From positions 1 through 56,932 of the forward strand of contig NZ_JABFNS010000049.1 in assembly GCF_013116825.1 (NCBI RefSeq): a DNA stretch of 56,932 bases, written 5' to 3'. The notes beneath the pieces are model-generated. The model did not search any database and was not told the origin of the DNA. It saw only the letters and a program-made list of their open reading frames with translations. A program made the translations under genes and the position numbers. Of the stretch, positions 27,956-36,872 are shown in pieces; position 1 is the stretch's first letter; each line of letters opens with the position of its first letter. This DNA is from Myxococcus xanthus (GTDB lineage Bacteria; Myxococcota; Myxococcia; Myxococcales; Myxococcaceae).

Positions 27956-29236
27956 ATGGTGCTGGGAGAGCAGGGGCAGCGCCGTGACGTGTGGGCCTTC
28001 TATGCGCTGACCGCTTTCGCGGCGGTCATGTACGCGGTGCCGGGTGAGTGGATTCCGGCGCTCGCGCCGCTGCGCCTCGCGTTGGTGACGTCGGGGCTGG
28101 CGGCGGGACTCATGGTGATACGCCGGCTGGGGCGGGCGGAGCCGCTGTACGTGGACGGCTCGCGCGGTCTGGCGCTGATCGCCTTCTCCACGCTGGCGGT
28201 CGCGTCCGTCGGCTGGTCCGTGATTCCGGAGGTGACGACCACCACGGGCATCGAACTGCTGAAGCTGACGGCCATCTACATCACCTTCGTCAACGTCATC
28301 ACCACCCGCCGCCGGCTGGCGGTGGTGTGCGGGGCCATGGTGCTGGCGTCGGTGGTGACGTCCATTGGCGCCATCAACTGGTACCTGGTGGGCGAGGACC
28401 TGGTGGAAGGCTTCCGCGCGCGCTGGGTGGGCGTCTACGCGGACCCGAACCACATGGCCATGAACCTGGCGCTGGTGGTGCCGCTGGCGGTGGCCTTCGT
28501 GGCCCGCAAGGGAAGCGGCTGGCTGTGGCGTCTGGCGTGTCTGACGGCGGCCATCCTGGCGGTGGCGGCCATCGTCGTCTCGCACTCGCGCGGCGGCTTC
28601 ATCGGTCTCTCCGCGGCCATGGCGCTGTGGGCCATCCGCGAGAAGCGCCGCATCCAGGCCATTGTCGTGGGCTCGCTCTTCGTGATGGGCCTGCTCGTCT
28701 TCGCGCCCCAGAGCTTCTGGGAGCGCAACGAGACGGTGGCCGAGTTCCACGAGGACGCGTCCGCCATGGGCCGTGTCTACGCGTGGCAGGTGGCCAGCCG
28801 CATCAGCCTGGACAGGCCGCTGCTGGGCGTGGGGGCGGGCGGCTTCCGCTACGCGTGGCCCATGTACGCGCCCCCCGAGGCGCGCCGGGCGTACGTGGCC
28901 CACAACATCTTCCTGGACGTCATCGGCGAGCTGGGCTGGGTGGGCTTGTTCTTCTTCATGGTGTTCACGGGCGGTGCCGCGAGCGGCGCCTTCGAGGCGT
29001 CGCGGGACAAGGAAGTGGGGTGGCTGGCGCGAGCCTTGTCCGCGTCCGTCGTGGGCTACCTCGTGTGTGACTTGTTCTCCGGCTACATCCTGTCCGCGCA
29101 CTGCTACGTACTCTTCGGTCTGGCGGCGGCGGCGCACCGGGTGGCGCGCGCGTCCCAGGCAGCGGACATGCAACGGGTTCCGGCTCCGAGCGGGCCGGTG
29201 GTGGCGACGTGGGAGGGGTCCGGACATGCGGCGTGA
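27956..29236 (+). CDS. exoJ: Wzy-type polysaccharide polymerase, spore coat (ExoJ-like)
   Basis: 426 aa integral membrane protein with ten or more hydrophobic helices and the O-antigen ligase/polymerase signature (YADPNHMAMNLALVVPLAVA, then a large loop around GVGAGGFRYAWPMY and AHNIFLDVIGELGW). It would polymerise lipid-linked repeat units in the periplasm. GGGAGGTGG supports ATG 27956. The following glycosyltransferase gene makes a pair that, in M. xanthus, is ExoJ (MXAN_3026, Wzy of the spore coat) and ExoK (MXAN_3027). The symbol rests on recalled gene order and family, not on alignment. Confidence 0.75.
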   Translation: MVLGEQGQRRDVWAFYALTAFAAVMYAVPGEWIPALAPLRLALVTSGLAAGLMVIRRLGRAEPLYVDGSRGLALIAFSTLAVASVGWSVIPEVTTTTGIELLKLTAIYITFVNVITTRRRLAVVCGAMVLASVVTSIGAINWYLVGEDLVEGFRARWVGVYADPNHMAMNLALVVPLAVAFVARKGSGWLWRLACLTAAILAVAAIVVSHSRGGFIGLSAAMALWAIREKRRIQAIVVGSLFVMGLLVFAPQSFWERNETVAEFHEDASAMGRVYAWQVASRISLDRPLLGVGAGGFRYAWPMYAPPEARRAYVAHNIFLDVIGELGWVGLFFFMVFTGGAASGAFEASRDKEVGWLARALSASVVGYLVCDLFSGYILSAHCYVLFGLAAAAHRVARASQAADMQRVPAPSGPVVATWEGSGHAA

Positions 29237-29246
29237 GGAGGCGCGG

Positions 29247-30380
29247 ATGGGGCAGGAGCCCCTCCGTCTGGTTCAGTTCACCCGGTCTTTCCACATTGGG
29301 GGGACTGAGGTGCAGGTGCTGGAGCTGTTGCGGGGACTGCCCGCGAGCTACCGGTTGCAGGTGTCCGTGCTGGATGATTCGGGGCCGCTGATTGGCGCGG
29401 TGTGGAAGCTGGGCCACGCGCCCGCGGCCTTCCCGCTCAAGGGCTCCGTGGTGCAGCCGAACACGGCGTATCAGGTGTACCGCATGGCGCGCTGGCTCAA
29501 GGCGAACCGCGTGGAGCTGGTGCACGTGCATGACTTCTACTCCACGATGGTGGCCGTGCCGGCGGCGAAGCTGGCGGGCACGAAGGTCATCGTGGGCCGG
29601 TTGGACCTGGCGCACTGGCAGGGGCGGGCGCGGCGCGCGGTGCAGTCGCGGCTGTGCCGCATGGCGGACCATGTGATTGGCAACGCGGAGGCCATCCGCC
29701 ACCAGCTCATCACCGAGGAGGGCTTGCCGGCCTCTCGCGTGTCCGTCATCCACAACGGCCTGGACTTGCCGCGCTTCGAGTCCCGCAGGCGCGAAGGGCT
29801 GCGCGGGCCGCTTCCCGACACAGGCGCCGCGCCAGTGGTGGTCCACGTGGCCAACATGAATCACCCGGTGAAGCGGCAGGAGGACCTGCTGCTCGCGCTG
29901 GCCCAGCTGCGCCACTCCGGCATCACGCTGCACGCCTTCCTGGTGGGTGATGGTCCGCGCCGGCCGGGCCTGGAGAGGCTGGCCGGTGAGCTGGGCGTGT
30001 CCGATACCGTGCACTTCCTGCGGCACCGCACGGACGTGCCCGCCATCTACGCCCGGGCGACCTTCGGCGTCCTCTGCTCCTCCGCGGAGGGCATGTCCAA
30101 CGCGGTGATGGAGGGCATGGCCGCGGGGCTTCCCATGGTGGTGACGCGCGTGGGGGGCAACACCGACCTGGTTCGCGATGGCGAACGTGGCCTCGTGGTG
30201 GACCCCGAGCGTCCCGCACAGCTGGCCCAGGCCTTCCGTCAGCTTCTCGCGAATCCCGAGAATGCGAGAAGCATGGGGCGTGCGGCGCGGGACTTCGTGG
30301 CGCGCGAGCTCTCCCTGGAGAAGATGGTCCGGCGCCATGACGCGCTGTATCAGCGGATTGCCCGGGGCGCGGACGCCTGA
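29247..30380 (+). CDS. exoK: GT4-family glycosyltransferase, spore coat (ExoK-like)
   Basis: 377 aa GT-B enzyme. The N-terminal half has FTRSFHIGGTEVQVLELLRG and VHVHDFYSTMVA. The C-terminal GT1/GT4 half has the E-x7-E donor-binding motif in SSAEGMSNAVMEGMAAGLP. ATG 29247 has GAGGAG at ideal distance; ATG 29226, overlapping exoJ, is the alternative. It presumably adds one sugar to the repeat unit that the upstream Wzy polymerises. Confidence 0.78.
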   Translation: MGQEPLRLVQFTRSFHIGGTEVQVLELLRGLPASYRLQVSVLDDSGPLIGAVWKLGHAPAAFPLKGSVVQPNTAYQVYRMARWLKANRVELVHVHDFYSTMVAVPAAKLAGTKVIVGRLDLAHWQGRARRAVQSRLCRMADHVIGNAEAIRHQLITEEGLPASRVSVIHNGLDLPRFESRRREGLRGPLPDTGAAPVVVHVANMNHPVKRQEDLLLALAQLRHSGITLHAFLVGDGPRRPGLERLAGELGVSDTVHFLRHRTDVPAIYARATFGVLCSSAEGMSNAVMEGMAAGLPMVVTRVGGNTDLVRDGERGLVVDPERPAQLAQAFRQLLANPENARSMGRAARDFVARELSLEKMVRRHDALYQRIARGADA

Positions 30381-30481
30381 GGCATGTCAGAGCGGTGTGG
30401 ATACTGCGTCTCCACCGGGCGCAATGAGGGCGGGGCCGGGGCGTAGGGACGGGGGCATCCCACCCCTTCCGGAGCCCGCAC

Positions 30482-31168
30482 ATGGTCCTGCCCTTGCTGC
30501 TCATCCTCGCCGCCGCGCCGTCCACCCAGACGTGGACTTTCAATACGGACGGTACGCCTGAAGTTCACATCGGCAATGTTGATGGCGCGGTGCGCGTAGA
30601 TGCGGTAGACGGGAATGACGTGGTAATCACGGTTGTTTGGGAAGGCGCGGAGAGTTCTCGGAACGAAGTGGGCGTGGAAGTCGTCCAAGAAAAGGGTGCC
30701 ATTCGGGCGCGGGTTTGTTGCGGTCCGTGTGAACAAGAAACGGGGTCCTGCCGTCGGAGGGGGCCCTCGGTGAGGTTCACGGCGAAGGTGCCACGGCGGG
30801 CGCGTTTGGATTTGGCGACGGTGGGTGGTCCGGTGACGGTGGCGGGCGTGACGGGGCGGCAGTCGCTGGCGACAGTCAATGGCCGTGTGGAAGTGAGCGG
30901 TTCCGAGGAGCGGTTGGATGTCAGCACGGTGAACGGCACCGTGGCGTTGGCACCGCGGAAGGTCGTGGCTACTTCTGTGTCCTCGGTGGGCGGGGATGTC
31001 CGGCTGAAGCTGCCGGCCCGGGCGGATGTGAAATTGGAATTCAATACTGTCGGTGGTCGTTTCAACGACAGTCCCGCGAGGTTGGGAGGCCGCGAGCAGA
31101 CGTATGGCTCGGGCACCCATGCGGTGGATGTCAGCACGGTCGGCGGCTCGCTCACCGTGCAGCAATAG
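30482..31168 (+). CDS. exported DUF4097-like beta-repeat protein
   Basis: 228 aa. A short signal sequence (MVLPLLLILAAAPS) is followed by repeated beta strands with the recurring patterns TVGGPVTVAGVTG, TVNGRVEVSG, TVNGTVALA, SVGGDVRL and TVGGRFND. This is the repeat style of DUF4097/DUF4098 (beta-helix-like adhesin-related) proteins. Four cysteines cluster mid-protein (CCGPCEQETGSC). Codon use looks less GC3-biased than its neighbours. Function unknown. Confidence 0.72.
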   Translation: MVLPLLLILAAAPSTQTWTFNTDGTPEVHIGNVDGAVRVDAVDGNDVVITVVWEGAESSRNEVGVEVVQEKGAIRARVCCGPCEQETGSCRRRGPSVRFTAKVPRRARLDLATVGGPVTVAGVTGRQSLATVNGRVEVSGSEERLDVSTVNGTVALAPRKVVATSVSSVGGDVRLKLPARADVKLEFNTVGGRFNDSPARLGGREQTYGSGTHAVDVSTVGGSLTVQQ

Positions 31169-31199
31169 CTTTCGAGGCCCGTCAAGCACTGGGCCCGGG

Positions 31200-31245
31200 G
31201 CGCTCGCCGGTGAAACTCCAAGGCGCCGGCGAGCGCTCATTTTTT
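31200..31245 (+). terminator. strong rho-independent terminator
   Basis: Eleven-base perfect stem GCGCTCGCCGG (31200-31210) / CCGGCGAGCGC (31226-31236), then a run of six T at 31240-31245. It ends the + strand transcript of the DUF4097-like gene just before the convergent pyrD. Confidence 0.85.
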
Positions 31246-31267
31246 ATCCGCGGATTGGCGCGGCGCG

Positions 31268-32359
31268 TCAACTGGGTGCGCCCGGCTTCCGGTGCTCGGC
31301 GCCGATGACGTCGCGGACCTGCTTGTAGCCGTCGCGGGCGAGCAGGGTGGCCAGGGTGGGGAGGATGTTTCCCACCATGCCCGGGCCCTCGTAGATGAAG
31401 CCCGTGTACACCTGCACCACGGACGCCCCCGCGCGGAGCTTCTCGTAGACGTCCTGGGCGGTGAAGACGCCCCCCACGCCGATGATGGGCAGCGCGCCCC
31501 CGCTGCGCAGCCAGGCGCGGCGGATGACGGCGTTGGCGGGCTCGCGGACGGGCGCGCCGGACAGGCCGCCGGCTTCCTTGGCCAGGGGATGCTCGAAGGG
31601 CCGGGCCACGGTGGTGTTGGTGGCGATGAGGCCGGCGAGCTTCTGGGCCCGCGCGACATCCACCACCTCGTCCACGGCCTCGGGGGACAGATCCGGGGCA
31701 ATCTTGAGGAACAGCGGCTTGCCCGGGGCCACGGTGGCCAGGCGCTCCTGCACCGCGCCCAGGAGCTGTCCCAACTGTTCGGGCTCCTGGAGCTTGCGCA
31801 GGCCCGGCGTATTGGGGGACGAGGCGTTGACCACCACGTAGTCGCCCAGGGGCGCCAGCGCGTCCACGCAGGCCACGTAGTCATCCACCGCCTGCTCCAG
31901 CGGCGTGTCCTTGTTCTTGCCGATGTTCACCCCCAGCGGTCCCGGACGCCACGTCTGCATCCGCAGCCGCGCGGCGGCCTGGGTGGCGCCGTGGTTGTTG
32001 AAGCCCATGCGGTTGATGAGCGCGCGGTGCTCCGGCAGGCGGAACAGGCGAGGGCTGGGGTTGCCGGGCTGGGGCCTGGGCGTGAGGGTGCCAATCTCCA
32101 CCGCGGAGAAGCCGCAGGCGAAGAGGCCATCCACCGCCTCCGCGTCCTTGTCCAGGCCGGCGGCCAGCGCCACGGGGTGGGCGAAGCGCAAGCCGGCCAC
32201 CTCGACGGCCAGGCCGGGCGGGGCGCCCTCCAGGGCCTTCTCGCGCAGGGACTCGCACAAGTCCCGTGAGCGGCCCAGGTAGTGGAGCCCCGCCATGCCG
32301 AGCCGGTGCGCGCGCTCCGCGGAGAGCTGGAAGAGGAGCGAGCGGGTGAGTCCGTACAT
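31268..32359 (-). CDS. pyrD: dihydroorotate dehydrogenase, class 2 (quinone-linked)
   Basis: 363 aa FMN enzyme of pyrimidine synthesis that feeds electrons to the quinone pool. A membrane-association helix at the N-terminus (MYGLTRSLLFQL...) and the catalytic-serine motif NASSPNTPGLRKLQ identify class 2. Other blocks are NRMGFNNHGA, GVNIGKNKDTP and PIIGVGGVFTAQDVYEKLRAGA. A GTG 12 bases upstream (32371) overlaps the previous stop as GTGA and is an equally possible start. Last gene of a minus-strand operon. Confidence 0.95.
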   Translation of the reverse strand: MYGLTRSLLFQLSAERAHRLGMAGLHYLGRSRDLCESLREKALEGAPPGLAVEVAGLRFAHPVALAAGLDKDAEAVDGLFACGFSAVEIGTLTPRPQPGNPSPRLFRLPEHRALINRMGFNNHGATQAAARLRMQTWRPGPLGVNIGKNKDTPLEQAVDDYVACVDALAPLGDYVVVNASSPNTPGLRKLQEPEQLGQLLGAVQERLATVAPGKPLFLKIAPDLSPEAVDEVVDVARAQKLAGLIATNTTVARPFEHPLAKEAGGLSGAPVREPANAVIRRAWLRSGGALPIIGVGGVFTAQDVYEKLRAGASVVQVYTGFIYEGPGMVGNILPTLATLLARDGYKQVRDVIGAEHRKPGAPS

Positions 32360-32367
32360 GGCGTGGC

Positions 32368-33363
32368 TCACGCGGGGATGAACGAGGCTTCCCGGGCCCA
32401 GGCGAGCGTCTGATCCACCTGCTCGGGCGTGAGGATGCCGTTCTGTTCGATGATGTCGATCTCCCGCCGCATGTCTGTCTCCAGCAGGTAGGGGCCGTCG
32501 GTGTTGATGGTGAACTTCACCTTGCGGTCCCAGAAGGTGCGGACGATGTGGCGCAGCTCCTCCACGCCCTCCACGGCCTTGGTGTGCAGGTTGGACGTGG
32601 GGCACAGCTCCAGGACGATGTCTCGCTCGCGCAGCACCTTCATCGCGTGCTCGTCGTAGGCGGCGCGGATGCCGTGGCCGATGCGGTGCGGCTGGAGCTT
32701 CTCCACCACGGCCATGACCCCCTCGGCGCCGGTGCCGCGCGTCTCGCCGGTGTGCACCGTGCACTTGAGCCCGGCGCGGCGCGCCCGTGAGAAGAGCTCT
32801 TCGTACTGGGTGACGACCTCCGGCTTCAGCTCCATGGCGTTCGTCTCCGTGCCGGCCAGGTCGATGCCGTACACGCCGCGCGTGCGGTACTTGATGGCCT
32901 TGTCCACGATGATGCTGTTGAGCCGGTGGTCGAACTCGCGGGCCAGGCAGAAGATGAGGCCCATCTTCACGCCGTACTCCAGCACCGCGCGGTCCATGCC
33001 GCGCAGCGCGGCGTGGATGATGTGGTCCAGGTCCAGCTCGGAGTTCAGGTTGCGCTTCATCGGGTTGAAGCGCAGCTCCATCTGCGTCACGCGGCTGCCG
33101 CGGTACTCCTTGCCGATGACCTCGTAGACGGAGCGCTCAATCGCGCTGGGGGACGACTGGATCTTCTCCGTCCAGGTGTGGAGGATCTTCAGGTAGTCGT
33201 CCAGGCTCCCCACCTTGCCCGGACGGGAGGTGATGAGCTCCACGAAGTCGAAGTAGTTCTTCACCGGGAGCTTGAAGCCCTGCTGGTGGGCGATGGACCA
33301 GAGGATGTGGGGCGCCACAGCGCCACCCACGTGGATATGCAGGTCGATCAGATCGCGTGCCAT
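32368..33363 (-). CDS. adenosine-deaminase-family protein with altered substrate residues
   Basis: 331 aa TIM-barrel metal hydrolase. Metal and catalytic residues are present: H9 and H11 (LHIH), H204 and E207 (HTGE), H230 (GHGI), D289. Two substrate-contact aspartates of classical adenosine deaminase are glycine here: G13 (HIHVGG instead of HxHLDG) and G290 (NTDGP instead of NTDDP). In mouse ADA these contact the ribose and purine N7. So a deaminase reaction is likely but the substrate may not be adenosine. It sits between the Smr gene and pyrD, whose possible GTG start overlaps its stop. Confidence 0.82.
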   Translation of the reverse strand: MARDLIDLHIHVGGAVAPHILWSIAHQQGFKLPVKNYFDFVELITSRPGKVGSLDDYLKILHTWTEKIQSSPSAIERSVYEVIGKEYRGSRVTQMELRFNPMKRNLNSELDLDHIIHAALRGMDRAVLEYGVKMGLIFCLAREFDHRLNSIIVDKAIKYRTRGVYGIDLAGTETNAMELKPEVVTQYEELFSRARRAGLKCTVHTGETRGTGAEGVMAVVEKLQPHRIGHGIRAAYDEHAMKVLRERDIVLELCPTSNLHTKAVEGVEELRHIVRTFWDRKVKFTINTDGPYLLETDMRREIDIIEQNGILTPEQVDQTLAWAREASFIPA

Positions 33364-33400
33364 GGAGGCATGTATGCACAGTGCCGGGCTCGCGTAAAGA

Positions 33401-34114
33401 CTACCGCCGGAGCAGCACGTACACCGCGCCGGTGCCCCCGTCCTGAGGCCGTGCGCTGGCGAACGCCAGCACCATCCGGCCAATCCGCTTCTCGGACAGC
33501 CAACCCTTGAGCCGCTCCTTCAGCACGGGAATCTGGTCCTTGGAGTTCAAACCGCGACCGTGCACGACGAGCATGCAGCGCATCTTCGCGCGGCGGCTGT
33601 CACCCAGGAAGCGCTCCAGCGCGTCGCGCGCCTCGCTCTGTGTCTTCCCGTGCAGGTCCAGCTGTCCCTGGATGGCGAAGTCGCCCCGGCGCAGCGCGCG
33701 CAGCAGGTTCCGGTCGATGCCGGGGCTCGCCCCTTCGATGCACTCGTCCGTGCCGGTGAAGTCGAAGTCGCCCTGGCCGGCGACCAGCTCGGAGAGCTGC
33801 GCGAGCGCCTCCGCGTTTTCATCGATGATTGCGGGCAGGCGCGGGTTGGGCGCGGGCGCTTCGCCCCGGTGGGTGAGTTGCTGCACGCCGTCCATGGCGG
33901 AGAAGAAGAGGGAGGCATCGTCCTCCTCGCGGACCTTGGGCGCCGTCGCGGCCCGGGGCGGGGGCGCCGCGGCCTTGCGCTTCGCCACCTCCGCCGCGGC
34001 CTTCTCCTTCGCCTCCTTCTTCTCCTGGTCCTTCATCACCTGGATGACGGACTTGAAGGGGTTGTTGCTGAAAGCCGCTTCCTTCTTCTTGGGGCCGTTG
34101 CGCTGCTGACTCAT
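33401..34114 (-). CDS. Smr-domain (MutS2-type) protein
   Basis: 237 aa. A charged, Lys/Ala-rich N-terminal half with likely coiled coil is followed by a linker and a C-terminal Smr domain with LDLHGKTQSEARDALERFL, VVHGRGLNS and ARPQDGGTGAVYVLLRR. Stand-alone Smr proteins are DNA or RNA endonucleases or translation-linked factors; the reaction here is not known. It lies 51 bases after the J-domain gene and 37 before the deaminase. Confidence 0.88.
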   Translation of the reverse strand: MSQQRNGPKKKEAAFSNNPFKSVIQVMKDQEKKEAKEKAAAEVAKRKAAAPPPRAATAPKVREEDDASLFFSAMDGVQQLTHRGEAPAPNPRLPAIIDENAEALAQLSELVAGQGDFDFTGTDECIEGASPGIDRNLLRALRRGDFAIQGQLDLHGKTQSEARDALERFLGDSRRAKMRCMLVVHGRGLNSKDQIPVLKERLKGWLSEKRIGRMVLAFASARPQDGGTGAVYVLLRR

Positions 34115-34165
34115 GGCGGAAAGTGCGTCCTCGTCGTGGTCGACTGTGAGGGATGTAATCCGGCG

Positions 34166-34987
34166 CTACAGCCCGCGCAGGCGCCGAATCTCTTCGTAGG
34201 CGTCGCGGATCTGCTGGAAGCGACGGGCGGCCTGCTCGGCGGCCTGACGGCCGAGGTGGGCGGATTTGTCGGGGTGGTGCTCCGCGGCGAGCTGCCGGAA
34301 GGCGCGCTTCACCTCGACGTCGGTGGCATCCGGCGTCAGGCCCAGCGCGGCGTAGTGTTCATCCCCGGCGCCCAGGTGCTGGGCGATGATGGCCTGCTCG
34401 TCCGCCTCGGAGATGCCCAGGCCCTCGGCGACGCGGCGCAGGACCTCCCGTTCGGAGCGCTGCATTCCTCCGTCGGCCAGCGCCAGCTCGTAGAGCGTGT
34501 CCAGCAGCCGGCGCCGCTCGGCCGAGGGGAGCTGGGCATGGCAGGCGCTGACGGCCGCGTCCAGGTCGGGCGGGTGGGCCAGGAAGACCTTGAGGTGGCT
34601 CCGGACGACCTCCAGGGCCTCGGGGCCGTAGCCCAGGGTCGTCTGGAAGTAGCGCCGCACCACGCGCACCTCGTCGCGGCGGACCTCGCCATCCGCGTGG
34701 GCCACCTCGACGAACACGGCGCACAAGTCACTGGCGAACTGCTCGTAGGGCTCCTCCTCGCGAGGCACGAGCGCCGCCTCCGACGTGGCGTCATGGGCGG
34801 ACGCGTAGGGGGCGTGCGAGAAGCCGGACAGCGCCTCCGGGTCTTCGGGCGGCAGGGCGTTCTGGGCGTCGTAGTAGCGCCCCGCGAAGCCGCCCGCGAT
34901 GAGCAGCAGGACAATGGCCCAGGGGCTGCCCACGAGCAGCCCCGCCATCAACCCCAGCATTGCTCCCAGCACTGTTCCTGCGCCCAT
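34166..34987 (-). CDS. membrane-anchored TerB/J-domain protein (DjlA-like)
   Basis: 273 aa. An N-terminal Gly-rich hydrophobic hairpin ([20 protein letters not shown]) anchors it. A TerB-like domain lies at residues ~85-195 ([20 protein letters not shown]) and a C-terminal J-domain holds the HPD motif ([13 protein letters not shown]). The order matches DjlA, a membrane Hsp70 co-chaperone. ATG 34987 is chosen over a start at 35038 that would leave a poor N-terminus overlapping the folD promoter region. First gene of the operon to pyrD. Confidence 0.83.
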   Translation of the reverse strand: MGAGTVLGAMLGLMAGLLVGSPWAIVLLLIAGGFAGRYYDAQNALPPEDPEALSGFSHAPYASAHDATSEAALVPREEEPYEQFASDLCAVFVEVAHADGEVRRDEVRVVRRYFQTTLGYGPEALEVVRSHLKVFLAHPPDLDAAVSACHAQLPSAERRRLLDTLYELALADGGMQRSEREVLRRVAEGLGISEADEQAIIAQHLGAGDEHYAALGLTPDATDVEVKRAFRQLAAEHHPDKSAHLGRQAAEQAARRFQQIRDAYEEIRRLRGL

Positions 34988-35040
34988 GGCCGACGTCCCG
35001 CTCCCTTTCCTGCGGGAGAGTTTCGCATAGAGTGGCACGG

Positions 35041-35907
35041 GTGAACGCCCAGTTGATTGATGGCAAGGCAGTTGCGGCGCGCGTGCGAGCGGAGGTCAAG
35101 GCGGAGGTCGACCGGCTCAAGCTCGAGCATGGCCTGACGCCGGGGCTGGCCGTGGTGCGCGTGGGGGAGGACCCCGCCTCCAAGGTCTACGTCAATGGGA
35201 AGAAGAAGGCCGCGGAGGAGGTGGGCTTCCGCTCCTGGGAGCTCCACCCGGACGAGGGCATCACCCAGGCGGCGCTGCTGGAGGTCATCCACCAGCTCAA
35301 CGCGGACCCGGCGGTGCACGGCATCCTGGTCCAGCTGCCGTTGCCCAGGCACATCGACCCGGACGCCATCATCTCCGCCGTGAAGCCTGAGAAGGACGTG
35401 GACGGCTTCCACCCGCTCAACGCCGGCAACCTGCTGCTGGGCCGGTCCACCACCCGGGCGTGCACGCCCTACGGGGTGATGCGGCTGCTGGAGGAGATTG
35501 GCTGCGACCCCGCGGGCAAGCGGGCGGTGGTGGTGGGGCGCAGCAACATCGTGGGCAAGCCCATGGCGCTGATGCTGCTCCAGAAGAACGCCACGGTGAC
35601 CGTCTGCCACAGCAAGAGCGACCTGCACCGGGAAGTGGAGGGCGCGGACATCCTGGTCGTGGCGGTGGGCGTGGCCGAGCTGGTGAAGGGCGCGTGGATC
35701 AAGCCCGGCGCGGTGGTGATTGACGTGGGGATGAATCGCAAGCCGGACGGCAAGCTCGTGGGCGACGTGGAGTTCGCGGCTGCCGCCGAACGCGCGTCGT
35801 TCATCACCCCCGTGCCCGGTGGCGTGGGGCCCATGACCATCGCCATGCTGATGCGCAACACGCTCGACGCGGCCGTCCGCTACGGCCTGGTGCCTGTCGT
35901 CAGGTAG
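35041..35907 (+). CDS. folD: methylenetetrahydrofolate dehydrogenase/cyclohydrolase FolD
   Basis: 288 aa bifunctional enzyme interconverting methylene-THF and formyl-THF. Signatures include [20 protein letters not shown] with the catalytic lysines, [33 protein letters not shown] and [15 protein letters not shown]. The start is GTG 35041 ([12 protein letters not shown]), which gives the usual length. Its 3' end overlaps the convergent methyltransferase by 28 bases. Confidence 0.96.
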   Translation: MNAQLIDGKAVAARVRAEVKAEVDRLKLEHGLTPGLAVVRVGEDPASKVYVNGKKKAAEEVGFRSWELHPDEGITQAALLEVIHQLNADPAVHGILVQLPLPRHIDPDAIISAVKPEKDVDGFHPLNAGNLLLGRSTTRACTPYGVMRLLEEIGCDPAGKRAVVVGRSNIVGKPMALMLLQKNATVTVCHSKSDLHREVEGADILVVAVGVAELVKGAWIKPGAVVIDVGMNRKPDGKLVGDVEFAAAAERASFITPVPGGVGPMTIAMLMRNTLDAAVRYGLVPVVR

Positions 35908-36689
35908 GCCGTGAGGGTGACGCGCTGGGGCCCCGGCCCCAGCTCCGCCTGCGCGTACTCGTGCATGGACCAGAGCAGCGGCTCCCACTGCGCGCCCAGC
36001 GCCCTGCGCGCCAGCATGACGGGCGCGCTGGAGCGGGTGGTGGCATCCACCATGGCCGCCGTGGATGGGTAGTCGATGGCGCCTTCCACCTCGTTCACCG
36101 TGACGTGGGTGAAGCCCGCGCTGGACATCTCCCGCTGACAGGTGTCGGGGGCGGACAGGGGGATGGCGCCCGGCTGTGAGGGCTTCGCGCCCATCTGCTC
36201 CCAGAGGCGCGTGTACACGGCGCGCAGCTCTTTCGAGCGCTCGAAGGGCGTCCAACTGGACACGACAGCCCGGCCGCCCGGCTTCAGGACCCGGTGAAGC
36301 TCCTGGAAGCCTCGTGCCCGGTCCGGGAAGAACATCAGGCCGAACATGGAGAAGGCGGCGTCGAAAGCGCTCGCCTCGAAGGGCAGCGCCATGCCGTCAC
36401 CCTCCAGGATGTCGATGTCGAGCTTCGCCTCCGCGGTCCGGGCGCGCAGGGCGGCGATCATCTCCGGGGAGAAATCCACCGCGGTGACGCGGGCGCCGTC
36501 ACGCGCGGCGAGCAGCGCGAGCGTGCCCGGCCCCGTGGCGACGTCCACGACACGCGTCCCTTGCGCGACGCCGGCCCGGAGCAGGGCATCCTTGGAGAAC
36601 GTCTCGAAGGTGGGCATCAGCTCGCGCACGTACTCCGGCGCCACCAGGTTCCAGGCCTCGGGTTGGGCAAGGGGCGAGACGGCGGACAT
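35880..36689 (-). CDS. class I SAM-dependent methyltransferase
   Basis: 269 aa. Motif I is [16 protein letters not shown], motif II/III regions are [20 protein letters not shown] and [15 protein letters not shown]; this is the UbiE/small-molecule methyltransferase pattern. ATG 36689 is used; a 34-residue Pro-rich extension is possible but unsupported. The substrate is unknown. Tail-to-tail overlap with folD. Confidence 0.87.
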   Translation of the reverse strand: MSAVSPLAQPEAWNLVAPEYVRELMPTFETFSKDALLRAGVAQGTRVVDVATGPGTLALLAARDGARVTAVDFSPEMIAALRARTAEAKLDIDILEGDGMALPFEASAFDAAFSMFGLMFFPDRARGFQELHRVLKPGGRAVVSSWTPFERSKELRAVYTRLWEQMGAKPSQPGAIPLSAPDTCQREMSSAGFTHVTVNEVEGAIDYPSTAAMVDATTRSSAPVMLARRALGAQWEPLLWSMHEYAQAELGPGPQRVTLTAYLTTGTRP

Positions 36690-36872
36690 GGGGGCTCCTG
36701 GACGTGGGGGCTCGGCATGGCCCGGTTCCCGTGGAAGCCTGCATGGCGGGGCCTGAAGGCGCAATTTTGTCGCGACAGTCAGGGCCCCCACCGTTCAGCG
36801 GCGTGCGTCCGCTGTACGCGCGCCCGGGCGTTGTCCTAGCGTGTTTCGCGTCACCGTGGGGGAGGCAACACC

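Noticed and set aside
25841..29227. 1128-codon open frame on the minus strand
   Set aside because: It is antisense to engB, DUF6178 and exoJ, which have clear family motifs. Its Arg/His/Gly/Gln-rich translation is the usual shadow of strong GC bias at the third codon position.
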